From: Pyxidicoccus parkwaysis
GTDB taxonomy: Bacteria > Myxococcota > Myxococcia > Myxococcales > Myxococcaceae
Assembly: GCF_017301735.1 (NCBI RefSeq)
Contig: NZ_CP071090.1
Span: 4,764,001 to 4,828,000 of the forward strand
Length of the DNA: 64,000 nt
Direction: 5' to 3'
The notes below the pieces were generated by a model. It was not told the DNA's origin. It saw only the letters and a program-made list of their open reading frames with translations, and did not search any database. Below are positions 55,688-64,000 of this stretch, in pieces. A program made the position numbers and the translations under genes. Each line of letters begins with the position of its first letter. The first letter of the stretch is position 1.

Positions 55688-55778
55688 CGAGTCCGTCCTC
55701 GGCGAGAGGCGCGCTCTATACCACGGGGGGAGTGACGCGGACGACGTCGCCCCCAACGTGCCGGTGCTCCTGTCCGCC

Positions 55779-56147
55779 TCAGCGGGACGGCTTCAGGCAG
55801 ACCGCCTCGACGTTGTTCCCATCCGGGTCGATGAGGAACGCCGCGTAGTAGTCCGGGCCATAATCAGGGCGCGGCCCAGCCGCTCCGTTGTCCTTCCCAC
55901 CCGCCTTCAGCCCCGCGGCGTGGAAGGCCCGCACCGCCTCCTGCGTCTTCGCGCTGAACGCGAGGTGCGCGCCGGGCCCCGTGGCGTCCGCCTTGTTGAG
56001 CCAGAGCGCGGGCGCGCCCGGAGGACCGAAGCCCGCGCCCTCCGCGTTCTGATTGCTCACGACGATGCCGAGCGGCGCGAGCGCAGCCTCGTAGAACTTC
56101 ACGCTCGCCGCGACGTTCTTCACCTTCAAGCCAACGTGGTCGTACAT
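55779..56147 (-). CDS. VOC-family (glyoxalase-like) protein
   Basis: 122 residues starting MYDHVGLKVKNV, where the first VOC metal-ligand strand (DHVGL) begins. The second half ends with YYAAFLIDPDGNNVEAVC, the standard last strand with its Glu ligand. Single-domain members act as dimers in dioxygenase, epimerase or antibiotic-sequestering roles; the substrate here is unknown. GGAGAG lies 3 bases before the ATG at 56147. It lies 90 bases downstream of rtcB on the same strand. Confidence 0.88.
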   Translation of the reverse strand: MYDHVGLKVKNVAASVKFYEAALAPLGIVVSNQNAEGAGFGPPGAPALWLNKADATGPGAHLAFSAKTQEAVRAFHAAGLKAGGKDNGAAGPRPDYGPDYYAAFLIDPDGNNVEAVCLKPSR

Positions 56148-56237
56148 GTGCTCTCCGTTCGATTGAGACGGGCGCACCGTACGCATCGCGCACGAAGCCG
56201 TATTACAGGTTCTTGCCCTCCTCACTCTCGACGAAGC

Positions 56238-57695
56238 TCAGCCCTTGAGCACCGCGACTGGCACCAGCCGCGCCACCTTTCGAGCGATGCCCGCGGTGTC
56301 CACCGCATCCACCACGCGCTCCACGTCCTTGTAGGCCGTGGGTGCCTCCTCCGCGAGCTCCGCGTTGGACGGGCACTCCACGACGATGCCCCGGGCATTG
56401 AGCGCCTTGCGCAGCTCCGCGCCCACCACCTCGCGCTTCGCGGCGGCACGGCTCATCTGCCGGCCCGCGCCGTGGCAGGCACTGCTGAACGACACGGACT
56501 GCGACTCGCTCCGCCCCGCCAGGACGAACGAGGACGTGCCCATGCTGCCGGGGATGAACACCGGCTGGCCCACCTTGCGCCACGCCTCCGGCAGCTCGGG
56601 GTTGCCTGGACCGAAGGCTCGCGTCGCGCCCTTGCGGTGCACGCACAAGCGCCGGCCTCCATACGTCTCCACCTTCGCGATGTTGTGCGCCACGTCGTAG
56701 ACGATGCGTGGCTGCACCTCCGCGCCGAGCCTCCGCCCGAACACCTCGCGCACGCGGTGCGTGAGCACCTGCCGGTTGGACCACGCGAAGTTGGCCGCCG
56801 CGCACATGGACGCGTAGTAGGCCTGCCCCTCCGGTGACGAGAACGGCGCGCACGCGAGCTGCCGGTCCACCAGCCGGATGCCCGCGCGCGACAGGGCCCG
56901 GTCCATCTCCCGCACGGCGTCCGTGCAGACCTGGTGCCCCAGTCCCCGCGAGCCGGTGTGGATGAGCACCGTCACCTCGCCCTCGAACAGCCCGAAGTCC
57001 GCGGCGGCCTCGGCGTCGAGGATGCGGTCCACGCGCTGCACCTCGATGAAGTGGTTGCCACCGCCGAGCGTCCCGAGCTGGTCATGCCCCCGCTCGCGCG
57101 CCCGCACGGAGACGTACGCAGCCTCCGCGCCGGGAAGGTAGCCGCCCGACTCGATGTGCCGCAGGTCCTCCTCCAGTCCCATGCGCAGCTCGCGCACGAC
57201 ATAGGGGACGCCCTCGGTGAGGACGCGGTCCACCTGCGCCGGTCCCAGGGCCAACCGGCCATGCCGGCCGAAGCCCGTGGGGACGCTCCGCGCGAGGTCA
57301 TGCGCCAGTTCCGGGATGAGGTCCTTCACGTCGTCGTGCAGCAGTCCGGTGGACAGCAGCCGCACGCCGCAGTTGATATCGAAGCCGATGCCACCGGGAG
57401 AGATGACGCCGTCCGGCAGCAGCGTGCCGGCCACGCCGCCCACGGGGAAGCCGTAGCCCTCGTGCATGTCCGGCATGCCGATGGCGAAGTCCTGGATGCC
57501 CGGCAGCGTCGTCACGTTGACGAGCTGGGCGATGCTCCGGTCCCTCGCCATCTGCCGGAGCAACTCCTCGTCGGCGACGATGCGGGCCGGCACGAGCATG
57601 TCCTCGCGGAAGCTCCGGTCCAGCTCGTAGAGCGCGGGGCCCACCTGGCGGAGGCGTGGCGTGACGGGGGGTTGGACTTCGGCGGACGGTTCCAT
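56238..57695 (-). CDS. rtcB: RNA ligase RtcB
   Basis: 485 residues. Manganese and catalytic motifs are present: GMPDMHEGYGFPVGGV, DINCGVR (metal Cys), GTLGGGNHFIE, HTGSRGLGHQV and the nucleotidyl-accepting His in SSACHGAGR. RtcB joins 2',3'-cyclic phosphate or 3'-phosphate ends to 5'-OH ends of RNA using GTP. The archease gene lies 36 bases upstream on the same strand and its product raises turnover, so the two form an RNA-repair operon. The ATG at 57695 has GAGG upstream. Confidence 0.95.
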   Translation of the reverse strand: MEPSAEVQPPVTPRLRQVGPALYELDRSFREDMLVPARIVADEELLRQMARDRSIAQLVNVTTLPGIQDFAIGMPDMHEGYGFPVGGVAGTLLPDGVISPGGIGFDINCGVRLLSTGLLHDDVKDLIPELAHDLARSVPTGFGRHGRLALGPAQVDRVLTEGVPYVVRELRMGLEEDLRHIESGGYLPGAEAAYVSVRARERGHDQLGTLGGGNHFIEVQRVDRILDAEAAADFGLFEGEVTVLIHTGSRGLGHQVCTDAVREMDRALSRAGIRLVDRQLACAPFSSPEGQAYYASMCAAANFAWSNRQVLTHRVREVFGRRLGAEVQPRIVYDVAHNIAKVETYGGRRLCVHRKGATRAFGPGNPELPEAWRKVGQPVFIPGSMGTSSFVLAGRSESQSVSFSSACHGAGRQMSRAAAKREVVGAELRKALNARGIVVECPSNAELAEEAPTAYKDVERVVDAVDTAGIARKVARLVPVAVLKG

Positions 57696-57731
57696 CGGCG
57701 CCTCGAGTGCGGCCAGGGGCCGGCAAGAGAG

Positions 57732-58151
57732 TCAGACGTCGAGCACGACGGTGGCGAGGAAGCGGTCCTCGTGCTCGCGGATGTCCACGCCGTGGAAGGT
57801 GGCGGCCTTCACCGCTGTCTTGAGGACGTCGGGCGTGAAGCCGCGGATGCGGGCGTGCAGCTTCCGCTCGTCGATTTCGTCCACCGTGAGGTGCGTGTAG
57901 ACGCGCTTTCGCAGGTCCGTGCGGGAGATGAGCTCATTGAGCCAGTCGACGAGCAGGGCCTCGGTGTCCGCTGCGTCGAGCGTGACGTCCTCTTCCTCCA
58001 TGCTGGGCGGTGGCTCCGGCGGCTCCTCGCCGAGCATGACCTCGGCCAGTGCGTACCCGGCCTCCTCGAAGAGCGCTCCCAGGTCCGTGCCCTCGACGTG
58101 AACCTGGACCTCGCTGGTGTGCGGCTCGAACTCGTACGTCCCCTGCTCCAC
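57732..58151 (-). CDS. Archease
   Basis: 139 residues of the archease family: EFEPHTSEVQVHVEGTDLG at the start, DWLNELI in the middle and the C-terminal AATFHGVDI segment. Archease activates RtcB guanylylation and multiple turnover. The GTG at 58151 is chosen as start because GGAGGAGG lies directly upstream; an ATG eight codons earlier overlaps that ribosome binding site. First gene of the rtcB operon, divergent from the phosphoribosyltransferase gene with 96 bases between. Confidence 0.92.
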   Translation of the reverse strand: MEQGTYEFEPHTSEVQVHVEGTDLGALFEEAGYALAEVMLGEEPPEPPPSMEEEDVTLDAADTEALLVDWLNELISRTDLRKRVYTHLTVDEIDERKLHARIRGFTPDVLKTAVKAATFHGVDIREHEDRFLATVVLDV

Positions 58152-58247
58152 GGCCCCTCCTCCGGTAGTGGGCATCCGCCTTCAAGGTGGTGCCGCCCGG
58201 CGGGGCGCGCACCTAGCTTCAAGAGAGACGGGAGCGAGGGGGAGGCC

Positions 58248-58937
58248 ATGGACTTCGAGGACCGCGTTGACGCGGGCAGGAGGCTTGCCGAGCAGCTGCT
58301 CGAACGCGGCTACACGGGCGAGGACACGCTCGTCCTGGGGCTGCCACGCGGAGGCGTGCCCGTGGCCTACGAGGTGGCGTCCGCACTGGGCACTCCCCTG
58401 GACGTCTGGGTGGTGCGCAAGGTGGGCGCGCCGGGCTTCCAGGAGCTGGGGCTGGGCGCGGTGTCCGAGGGCGGCATCGCCTTCCTCAACCGCGGGCTGA
58501 TGGAGGAGGTCGGCGCCACGGAGGACGAGGTGCGGGCCACTGTCCGCCGCAAGAGCGCGGAGGTGAACGAGCGCGTGACGCGCTTCCGCCGGGGGGCACC
58601 GGCGCCCGCAATCGAGGGGAAGGTCGTCCTCCTCGTCGACGACGGAATCGCGACGGGAGGCACCATGCGGGCCGCCATCCAGTCGCTCCGGCTGCGGCAT
58701 CCCGGGCGCATCGTCCTCGCCGTTCCGGTGGCAGCGACGCAGACGCTCGAGGAGCTCCAGCCGCTGGTGGACGACGTGGTGTGCGTCCTTCCCACGCCGT
58801 CGCTGTATGCCATCAGCCAGTGGTACTCGGACTTCCACCAGGTACCGGACGAGGACGTGGTGGAGTTGCTGGAGCGTGCGCGGGCCAGGGTCCGGCCCAG
58901 GTGGCCCTCGGCCCCGACGGAGCCCGCGCACGTCTAG
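58248..58937 (+). CDS. Phosphoribosyltransferase-family protein
   Basis: 229 residues. The PRPP-binding loop VVLLVDDGIATGGT is intact and the N-terminal LGLPRGGVPVAYEVA with DVWVVRKVGAP fits the stand-alone type I phosphoribosyltransferases of unknown substrate common near stress and nucleic-acid genes. GGAGG lies 2-7 bases before the ATG at 58248. It is divergent from the archease/rtcB operon and ends 6 bases from the convergent stop of the next gene. Confidence 0.9.
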   Translation: MDFEDRVDAGRRLAEQLLERGYTGEDTLVLGLPRGGVPVAYEVASALGTPLDVWVVRKVGAPGFQELGLGAVSEGGIAFLNRGLMEEVGATEDEVRATVRRKSAEVNERVTRFRRGAPAPAIEGKVVLLVDDGIATGGTMRAAIQSLRLRHPGRIVLAVPVAATQTLEELQPLVDDVVCVLPTPSLYAISQWYSDFHQVPDEDVVELLERARARVRPRWPSAPTEPAHV

Positions 58938-58943
58938 GCCGGC

Positions 58944-60473
58944 TCAGTACATCGAGCGTCGCGTGAAGCCGGCGAGCGCCGCGAGCGGCAGCACCGAGCG
59001 CGGCACATAGGGCAGGCGCCACATGCCACCGTGGTTGGCGCCCTGCATGATGAGCTCCAGCGGGTGCCGCAGCGCCACCTTCGGGTTGGAGAGCGCGTCG
59101 GGGTTGCGCAGGTCGTGCACCCAGAGCGCCGCCATCAGCGCGTTGGTGGTAGCGGGCTCGAAGATTTCGACGCCGAAGCTGCGCGCGCCCCGGAAGCCCG
59201 CGGCCAGCAGCGGGTTCTTCACCACCGAGTGCGTTGCCGTGGACGGCGCGACGTTGATGGACACGCGCTGTCCCGCCGCGCGGGCGGTGATGGCGCGCCA
59301 CTGCTGCAACCGCTTCGCGAGCGCGTAGTTGGGGCCCTGCTGGAGGATGAGGCAGTCCACGGTGCCGTAGCGCTGGCCGTTGCTGCTCTCGATGATGCGG
59401 CTGGCGTTCGGCTGGTACAGCGCGCCTCCGCTCACTCCACGCAGCGTGGCCTGGGCCGCGCGTCCGAGCACCGCGCGCTGGTCATACCGGGCCGCCGCCG
59501 CGCGCGTGACGTCCTCGGGCACGGCGAACACGTCCGTCGGCGTCGCCATGTACGCGAGCGATGTACCGTAGCGCGCCTCGGAGAGCGCGGTGACGATGGC
59601 ATCCATCGCCACCGTCACGCGCACGTGACGCTCACCATCGAGGTACGCGAGCGAGGCGACATCCAGGTCTCCCGGAAGCGACTTCAGCCAGGCGACGATT
59701 TCCGGCGCCTGGGTGAGTAGGTCCGCGCCCGCCTGCGTGCGCAGGTGCTCGGGCCCCTCCTCCGCCGGAATGTGGGAGGCCACCGGCGCGAGGAGCCGGC
59801 CATTGCCCGTGGACGCGAGGTCCACGAGGCGCTGCCACACGCGAGGACGCTGGAGGTCCACCGCCGCCACGTTGGCCCGCCAGCGCATGAGCCACGGAAA
59901 GGGCCCCGCCTCCGACGCCGCGCCCAGCAGCACCAGCGTCCGGTCCGACAGGTCCAGCCACGACGGGTTGCGCTGCACCAGTCGCAAGGCCTCGGCGTGC
60001 GAGGGCTCCATGACTCCCGCGCGCTCCCACGCGTCGAGCTGGCGAAGCAGCGCGTCGCCGGAGAGCGTCTGCCCCCGGTACGGCACCTCCCACGACACGG
60101 TGGACGAGTGGCCACGCCCTTCGAGCGTGGCGGTGCGGAAACCCTCCTTCGCGGGGGACGCCATCGCCGTGTCGAGCGTGAGGGGCTGGCCGTCGCGCCA
60201 GAACTGGAAGGAGCGCCGCGTCGCGTCCAGGCCGGCGCGAGCCACCGCGAGCGCATTCTCCGGAGTCTCCAGCGAGCGCTCCACCAGCAGGCGCAGGTAG
60301 TGCGGATAGCGCTCGCGCCACTTCTTCTCCGCGCGCAGCTCGCGCGAGGCGTCGGAGCCGATGGCATCGAAGGCCGCCTCGAAGACGGACTTCGCCGTGT
60401 CACTGGTGCTGCGCCGCCCATCCGGGAGGGACGGGAACTGGATGCCGCTGTCGCTGCCGGTGCCGGTCGTCAT
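58944..60473 (-). CDS. Conserved protein of unknown function
   Basis: 509 residues from the ATG at 60473 (AGGGGG 5 bases upstream; an in-frame ATG lies 9 codons earlier). No signal peptide or membrane helix. Distinctive segments are LAYMATPTDVFAVPEDVTRA, YGTVDCLILQQGPNYALAKR, SINVAPSTATHSVVKNPLLA and NALMAALWVHDLRNPDA. The internal GTVDCLILQQGPN and SINVAPSTATHS patterns look enzymatic, but I cannot name the family. The start codon lies in a 9 bp inverted repeat (60471-60501). Convergent with the phosphoribosyltransferase gene and divergent from the efflux operon. Confidence 0.8.
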   Translation of the reverse strand: MTTGTGSDSGIQFPSLPDGRRSTSDTAKSVFEAAFDAIGSDASRELRAEKKWRERYPHYLRLLVERSLETPENALAVARAGLDATRRSFQFWRDGQPLTLDTAMASPAKEGFRTATLEGRGHSSTVSWEVPYRGQTLSGDALLRQLDAWERAGVMEPSHAEALRLVQRNPSWLDLSDRTLVLLGAASEAGPFPWLMRWRANVAAVDLQRPRVWQRLVDLASTGNGRLLAPVASHIPAEEGPEHLRTQAGADLLTQAPEIVAWLKSLPGDLDVASLAYLDGERHVRVTVAMDAIVTALSEARYGTSLAYMATPTDVFAVPEDVTRAAAARYDQRAVLGRAAQATLRGVSGGALYQPNASRIIESSNGQRYGTVDCLILQQGPNYALAKRLQQWRAITARAAGQRVSINVAPSTATHSVVKNPLLAAGFRGARSFGVEIFEPATTNALMAALWVHDLRNPDALSNPKVALRHPLELIMQGANHGGMWRLPYVPRSVLPLAALAGFTRRSMY

Positions 60474-60501
60474 GCTGCCCCCTGTTCGCGGCGGCAGCAT
60501 G
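60471..60501 (-). promoter_or_regulatory. Hairpin enclosing the start codon of the unknown protein gene
   Basis: CATGCTGCC (60471-60479) and GGCAGCATG (60493-60501) form a perfect 9 bp stem with a 13-base loop. In the minus-strand mRNA the initiation AUG is in the 3' arm and part of the Shine-Dalgarno in the loop. The opposite arm holds another in-frame AUG. Confidence 0.4.
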
Positions 60502-60723
60502 TACCGATGGTCGCTCCCCTGTTCAATGGTGGAGTGCCACGGGTGCTCTCGATTCCCATGACGCCGGGCGCCGGGCCCGTCCGCCCGCCCCCCATGAGAG
60601 CCACCGGCACGGCCAGGAGGCTCTACCGGGCAGCGGAGCAGGCCAGGACGCGCCGCTTTGCATCCCCGGTTCCCACCCCCCACCTTGAATCTCCGGGGCG
60701 CCGGACGCACCCGACCCGGAGCG

Positions 60724-62769
60724 ATGAAGACACCCGGCCGCGCGGAATGGACGTTCTCCATCAAGAGCTTCGCCGCCGCGATGCTCGCGCTCTACCTCGC
60801 CCTGCGCCTCGGCCTCCCCCGTCCCTACTGGGCGATGATTACCGTCTACGTCGTGAGCCAGCCGCTGTCCGGCGCGCTCCGCTCGAAGGCCGTGTACCGG
60901 GTGCTCGGCACCCTCATGGGTGCGGGCATGGCGCTCGCGCTCGTGCCGCTGCTGGTGGATGCGCCGGAGTTGCTGTCGCTGGCGCTCGCGCTCTGGGTGG
61001 GGCTGTGCCTGTACCTCGCGCTCCTGGACCGCACGCCCCGCAGCTACGTCTTCATGCTCGGTGGCTACACCGCGGCCATCATCGGCTTCCCGAGCGTCTC
61101 CGTCCCCGGCGCCATCTTCGACACCGCCGTCGCGCGCGTGGAGGAAATCACCCTCGGCATCGTCTGTGCGACGGTGGCCCACAGCATCTTCTTCCCGCGC
61201 CCCCTGAGCCCGGTGCTCACGGCCCGCATCGACGGCTTCCTGCGCGACGCACAGGGCTGGGCGCTCGACGCGCTCGAGGGACGCCAGGACGCGCGAGTGG
61301 CCCGCGAGCGCCGCCGCCTGGCTTCCGACATCACGGAGCTGCACCTGCTCTCCACGCACCTGCCCTTCGACACGTCGAGCCTGCGCCCGAGGACCCGCGC
61401 CGTGCGCGCGCTGCAAGAACAGATGGCCCTGCTGCTGCCCGTCCTCTCCAGCGTGGAGGACCGGCTCTCTGTCCTCCACTCCGGAGGACGCCCGCTGGAG
61501 CCCCGGCTGGAGGCCCTCCTCCAGGAGCTCGGCGCCTGGGTCCGCGCGGGCCCGGACACTCCACGCACCGAGGCGCAGCGGCTGCGCGAGGCCTGCTCCA
61601 CGATTGCGCCACCGCTCGACGCGCGCTCGGACTGGGACGCGCTCGTCACCACGAACCTCGCCGTGCGCCTGGACGAACTGGTCGCCACGCTCCAGGACTG
61701 CCGGGACCTCCGCGCCCTCATCCAGGACCCGAACCGGCCCGTGCCCGAGGAGCTGGAGCCCCTGGTGCGCGCCCGCGCCTGGCGCCCGCTGCATAGGGAC
61801 AGGCGGCTCGCGTTCCAGTCGGCCTTCGCGGCCGTCATCGCCATCCTGGCGTGCTGCGGTTTCTGGATTGCCACCGCGTGGCCGGAGGGCAGCGCCGCAG
61901 CGATGATGGCGGCCGTCTACAGCTGCCTCTTCGCGAGCCAGGACGACCCCGTCCCCGCCATCCTCTCCGCGCTGTTCTTCACGCTGGCGTCGTTTCCCCT
62001 GGGCGGCCTGTACCTCTTCGGCGTGCTGCCGGCCATCGACGACTTCGCCATGCTCACGCTGGTGCTGGCCCCCGTCTTCCTCCTCGTCGGGGTGCTGATG
62101 GCACAGCCGAAGTATGCCGGGCGCGCGAACATCCTGATGCTCGGGATGCTGGGCACGCTGGGGTTGCAGCAGACCTTCACCTCGGACATGGCGGAGTTCA
62201 TCAACGGCTCGCTGGCCCAGGCCGGAGGCTTCATCGCCGCGGCCATGGCGACGCGCTTCTTCCGCTCCGTGGGCGCGGACTGGAGCGCGCACCGGCTGCT
62301 GCGGCTCGGCTGGCGCGAGCTCGCGGGCCTGGCAACTCCAGGCGCACCGGCCGACCGCGCGGGCTGGACGAGTCGCATGCTCGACCGGCTCGGCCTGCTG
62401 TCACCGAGGCTCGCCCTGGCGCGTGACGAGTCGCTCGAAGCGGTCGATGCCCTCGGTGACCTGCGCCTCGGGCTGAACGTCGTCGAGCTCCAGCGGCTCC
62501 GGGAGCACGCGAGCCCGAGGGCGAGCGCCACCGCCGAGCGTCTCCTGCGCGGCGTCTCGCGGTACTTCCAGCGGCGCTCCACCGGCCGCGTGGAGCCGCC
62601 TCCGCCGGAGCTGCTGGGCGAGCTGGACCAGGCGCTCGAGCGCGTGGCGGAGGCACCGCCGACACCGCGCAAGCGCGAAGGCATCATGGCCCTCGTGGGC
62701 CTGCGCCGCGCCATGTTCCCGGAGGCGGGGCCCTACCTCCCGCGCCCCGCGAGCGAGGGGGCCTCATGA
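60724..62769 (+). CDS. FUSC/AaeB-like efflux transporter
   Basis: 681 residues with two sets of membrane helices (about 13-150 and 370-520) separated by a cytoplasmic helical region, as in AaeB/FUSC aromatic-acid exporters. N-terminal signature: FAAAMLALYLALRLGLPRPY followed by WAMITVYVVSQPLSG. It probably extrudes aromatic acids or similar compounds with the DUF1656 and HlyD-type partners downstream. CGGAG precedes the ATG at 60724. Its stop overlaps the next start (ATGA). Confidence 0.92.
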   Translation: MKTPGRAEWTFSIKSFAAAMLALYLALRLGLPRPYWAMITVYVVSQPLSGALRSKAVYRVLGTLMGAGMALALVPLLVDAPELLSLALALWVGLCLYLALLDRTPRSYVFMLGGYTAAIIGFPSVSVPGAIFDTAVARVEEITLGIVCATVAHSIFFPRPLSPVLTARIDGFLRDAQGWALDALEGRQDARVARERRRLASDITELHLLSTHLPFDTSSLRPRTRAVRALQEQMALLLPVLSSVEDRLSVLHSGGRPLEPRLEALLQELGAWVRAGPDTPRTEAQRLREACSTIAPPLDARSDWDALVTTNLAVRLDELVATLQDCRDLRALIQDPNRPVPEELEPLVRARAWRPLHRDRRLAFQSAFAAVIAILACCGFWIATAWPEGSAAAMMAAVYSCLFASQDDPVPAILSALFFTLASFPLGGLYLFGVLPAIDDFAMLTLVLAPVFLLVGVLMAQPKYAGRANILMLGMLGTLGLQQTFTSDMAEFINGSLAQAGGFIAAAMATRFFRSVGADWSAHRLLRLGWRELAGLATPGAPADRAGWTSRMLDRLGLLSPRLALARDESLEAVDALGDLRLGLNVVELQRLREHASPRASATAERLLRGVSRYFQRRSTGRVEPPPPELLGELDQALERVAEAPPTPRKREGIMALVGLRRAMFPEAGPYLPRPASEGAS

Positions 62770-62978
62770 GCGGAGAGCTGTCCTTCCACGGCGTCTTCGT
62801 CTCCGCGCTGCTCGTCTGGGCGCTGGTGGCATTGGGACTGAGCGTCCTCATCCGGCGGGTGCTCCGGGCCGTGCACTTCTACCGGTGGGTGTGGCACCCC
62901 GCCCTCTTCGACCTGTCCCTGTTCGTCATTCTCTGGTGCGCGGTGACGGCGCTCGCTTTCCACGCCCCCCTGCCCTGA
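62766..62978 (+). CDS. DUF1656 (AaeX-like) small membrane protein
   Basis: 70 residues with two hydrophobic segments (FVSALLVWALVALGLSVLI and LFVILWCAVTALAF) and the HFYRWVWHPALFDLSLF motif of DUF1656. Such proteins accompany AaeA/AaeB-type exporters. It is coupled to the FUSC gene by an ATGA overlap and 6 bases from the HlyD-like gene. Confidence 0.92.
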   Translation: MSGELSFHGVFVSALLVWALVALGLSVLIRRVLRAVHFYRWVWHPALFDLSLFVILWCAVTALAFHAPLP

Positions 62979-62984
62979 GGCTCC

Positions 62985-63893
62985 ATGAAACCGACGACAC
63001 CCCGCTTCCTGGCACGGTTCGCAGTGACGGCGGTCGCCGTGCTCTTCGCCCTCCTCGCGGCGGGCTGGATGTGGCGGCACTACCAGGTCGAGCCATGGAC
63101 GCGGGATGGCCGCTTGCGCGCCGACGTGGTGCAGCTCGCACCGGACGTCTCGGGAATCGTCACGTCGGTGAGCGTGCGGGACAACCAGCCCGTCACGAAG
63201 GGGCAGGAGCTCTTCGTCATCGACCGGGCGCGCTTCGAGCTCGCGCTGAAGCAGGCGGACGCGGCCGTGGCCAGCCAGCGCACGGCCCTGGCCCAGGCGC
63301 AGCGCGAGTCCGTGCGCAACCGCCAGATGGGCGCGCTGGTCTCCCGGCAGGAGCGCGAGCAGGGAGTCGCCCGCGTCGAGCAGGCCCGGGCGGCGCTGGA
63401 CCAGGCCATCGCCAACCGCAACGTCGCCGCGCTGAACCTGGAGCGCGCCACGGTGACTGCGCCGGTGAATGGAATCATCACCAACCTGGAGCTCCAGTCG
63501 GGAGACTCCGTCTCCGCGGGGCGACAGGCCGTGGCGCTGGTGGACACCGACTCGCTGCGCGTGGAGGGGTACTTCGAGGAGACGAAGCTGTCGCGCATCC
63601 ACGTGGGGGATGACGTCTCCATCCGCATCATGGGTGAGCGGGCGACACTGAGGGGCCATGTGGAGAGCATCTCCGCGGGCATCGAGGACCGGGACCGCGC
63701 CCTGGGGCCGAGCCTCCTGCCCAACGTGAATCCCACCTTCAGCTGGGTGCGGCTGGCGCAGCGGGTGCCCGTGCGCGTGGCGCTGGACCACGTGCCCCCG
63801 GACGTCCTGCTCGTGTCCGGGCGCACGGCGACGGTGACGGTGCTGCCCACCGACGACGCGCGTCGGCGGGAGAATGCACAGGCGCGCCGCTGA
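62985..63893 (+). CDS. HlyD/AaeA-like membrane fusion protein
   Basis: 302 residues. One N-terminal membrane anchor (about 9-29), the WTRDGRLRADVVQLAPDVSG barrel-sandwich start, a short coiled-coil hairpin (about 80-150), then ATVTAPVNGIITNLELQSGD and the beta-barrel end. It should link the FUSC transporter to an outer-membrane channel, which is not encoded in the visible part. Last clear gene of the efflux operon. Confidence 0.92.
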   Translation: MKPTTPRFLARFAVTAVAVLFALLAAGWMWRHYQVEPWTRDGRLRADVVQLAPDVSGIVTSVSVRDNQPVTKGQELFVIDRARFELALKQADAAVASQRTALAQAQRESVRNRQMGALVSRQEREQGVARVEQARAALDQAIANRNVAALNLERATVTAPVNGIITNLELQSGDSVSAGRQAVALVDTDSLRVEGYFEETKLSRIHVGDDVSIRIMGERATLRGHVESISAGIEDRDRALGPSLLPNVNPTFSWVRLAQRVPVRVALDHVPPDVLLVSGRTATVTVLPTDDARRRENAQARR

Positions 63894-63920
63894 GCGCGTT
63901 GGCGTATAGAGTTGCCCACT

Positions 63921-64000
63921 GTGTCAGACGGGAAAAGCCAACCAGCGGCTAAAGCCGGCGAGTCAGGAAAACACCAGGGGCGCCATCGCTTCAATGCGCG
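63921..64000 (+). CDS. Possible 3'-truncated gene at the window edge
   Basis: From a GTG at 63921 the frame stays open to the end of the window and gives a basic, polar N-terminus (MSDGKSQPAAKAGESGKHQG and on). The start is 27 bases after the HlyD-like stop. No Shine-Dalgarno is convincing, and the 26 codons are too few to identify it. Confidence 0.3.
   Translation, partial: MSDGKSQPAAKAGESGKHQGRHRFNA

Overview
The window is high-GC, gene-dense DNA from a predatory or social myxobacterium (phylum Myxococcota, probably suborder Cystobacterineae). I infer this from the FHA-type sigma-54 activators, a transmembrane Ser/Thr kinase with a TPR sensor, TIGR02270 and ADYC-like proteins, many lipoproteins and secreted proteases, and a TIR/NB-ARC/TPR giant. 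I saw no tRNA, rRNA, CRISPR array or complete insertion sequence.

Layout. 1-5.1 kb: partial membrane protein, a trypsin-fold protease with a Cys in the nucleophile position, a divergent aldo/keto reductase and SDR pair, an exported alpha/beta hydrolase and a remnant of a GMC oxidoreductase. 5.1-10.4 kb: a metallophosphoesterase divergent from a TIR-NB-ARC-TPR STAND protein. 10.5-20.3 kb: a subtilase with six C-terminal repeats, a 1565-residue polymorphic-toxin-like protein, a voltage-gated cation channel and an isochorismatase-like hydrolase. 20.7-32.5 kb: lipoproteins and exported proteins, with an FHA sigma-54 activator and a Ser/Thr kinase on either side of an ADYC-like lipoprotein gene, then an M43 metalloprotease. 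32.7-38.5 kb: one minus-strand operon resembling a type VI secretion effector cassette (DUF6484 protein, PAAR-like DUF4150, TIGR02270 fused to a ketosynthase-like fold, AHH-type nuclease toxin, two immunity proteins). 38.5-49.9 kb: decayed DNA, a frameshifted Sel1-repeat gene, lipoproteins, formaldehyde dehydrogenase, a C39-like lipoprotein, PilZ, and a tail-to-tail two-component pair. 50-55 kb: ECF sigma, anti-sigma, small secreted protein and an exported CHAT protease. 55-64 kb: RtcB and archease RNA repair, a phosphoribosyltransferase, an unknown 509-residue protein, and an AaeB/AaeX/AaeA-like efflux operon.

The strongest feature outside the genes is a three-way-junction RNA leader in front of the subtilase (13821-13893). 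It has 25 perfect base pairs in three helices and one helix covers the Shine-Dalgarno sequence. Other starts have simpler occluding hairpins: the lipoprotein at 41150-42124, the unknown protein at 58944-60473, and a terminator/Shine-Dalgarno switch before 30893. A second signal is a 30-32 bp dyad, TGGCACACG-N13/15-ATGTGCCA, upstream of both the FHA activator and the kinase, which suggests the two form one regulatory circuit. Functions are inferred from motifs read by eye; no database search was run.
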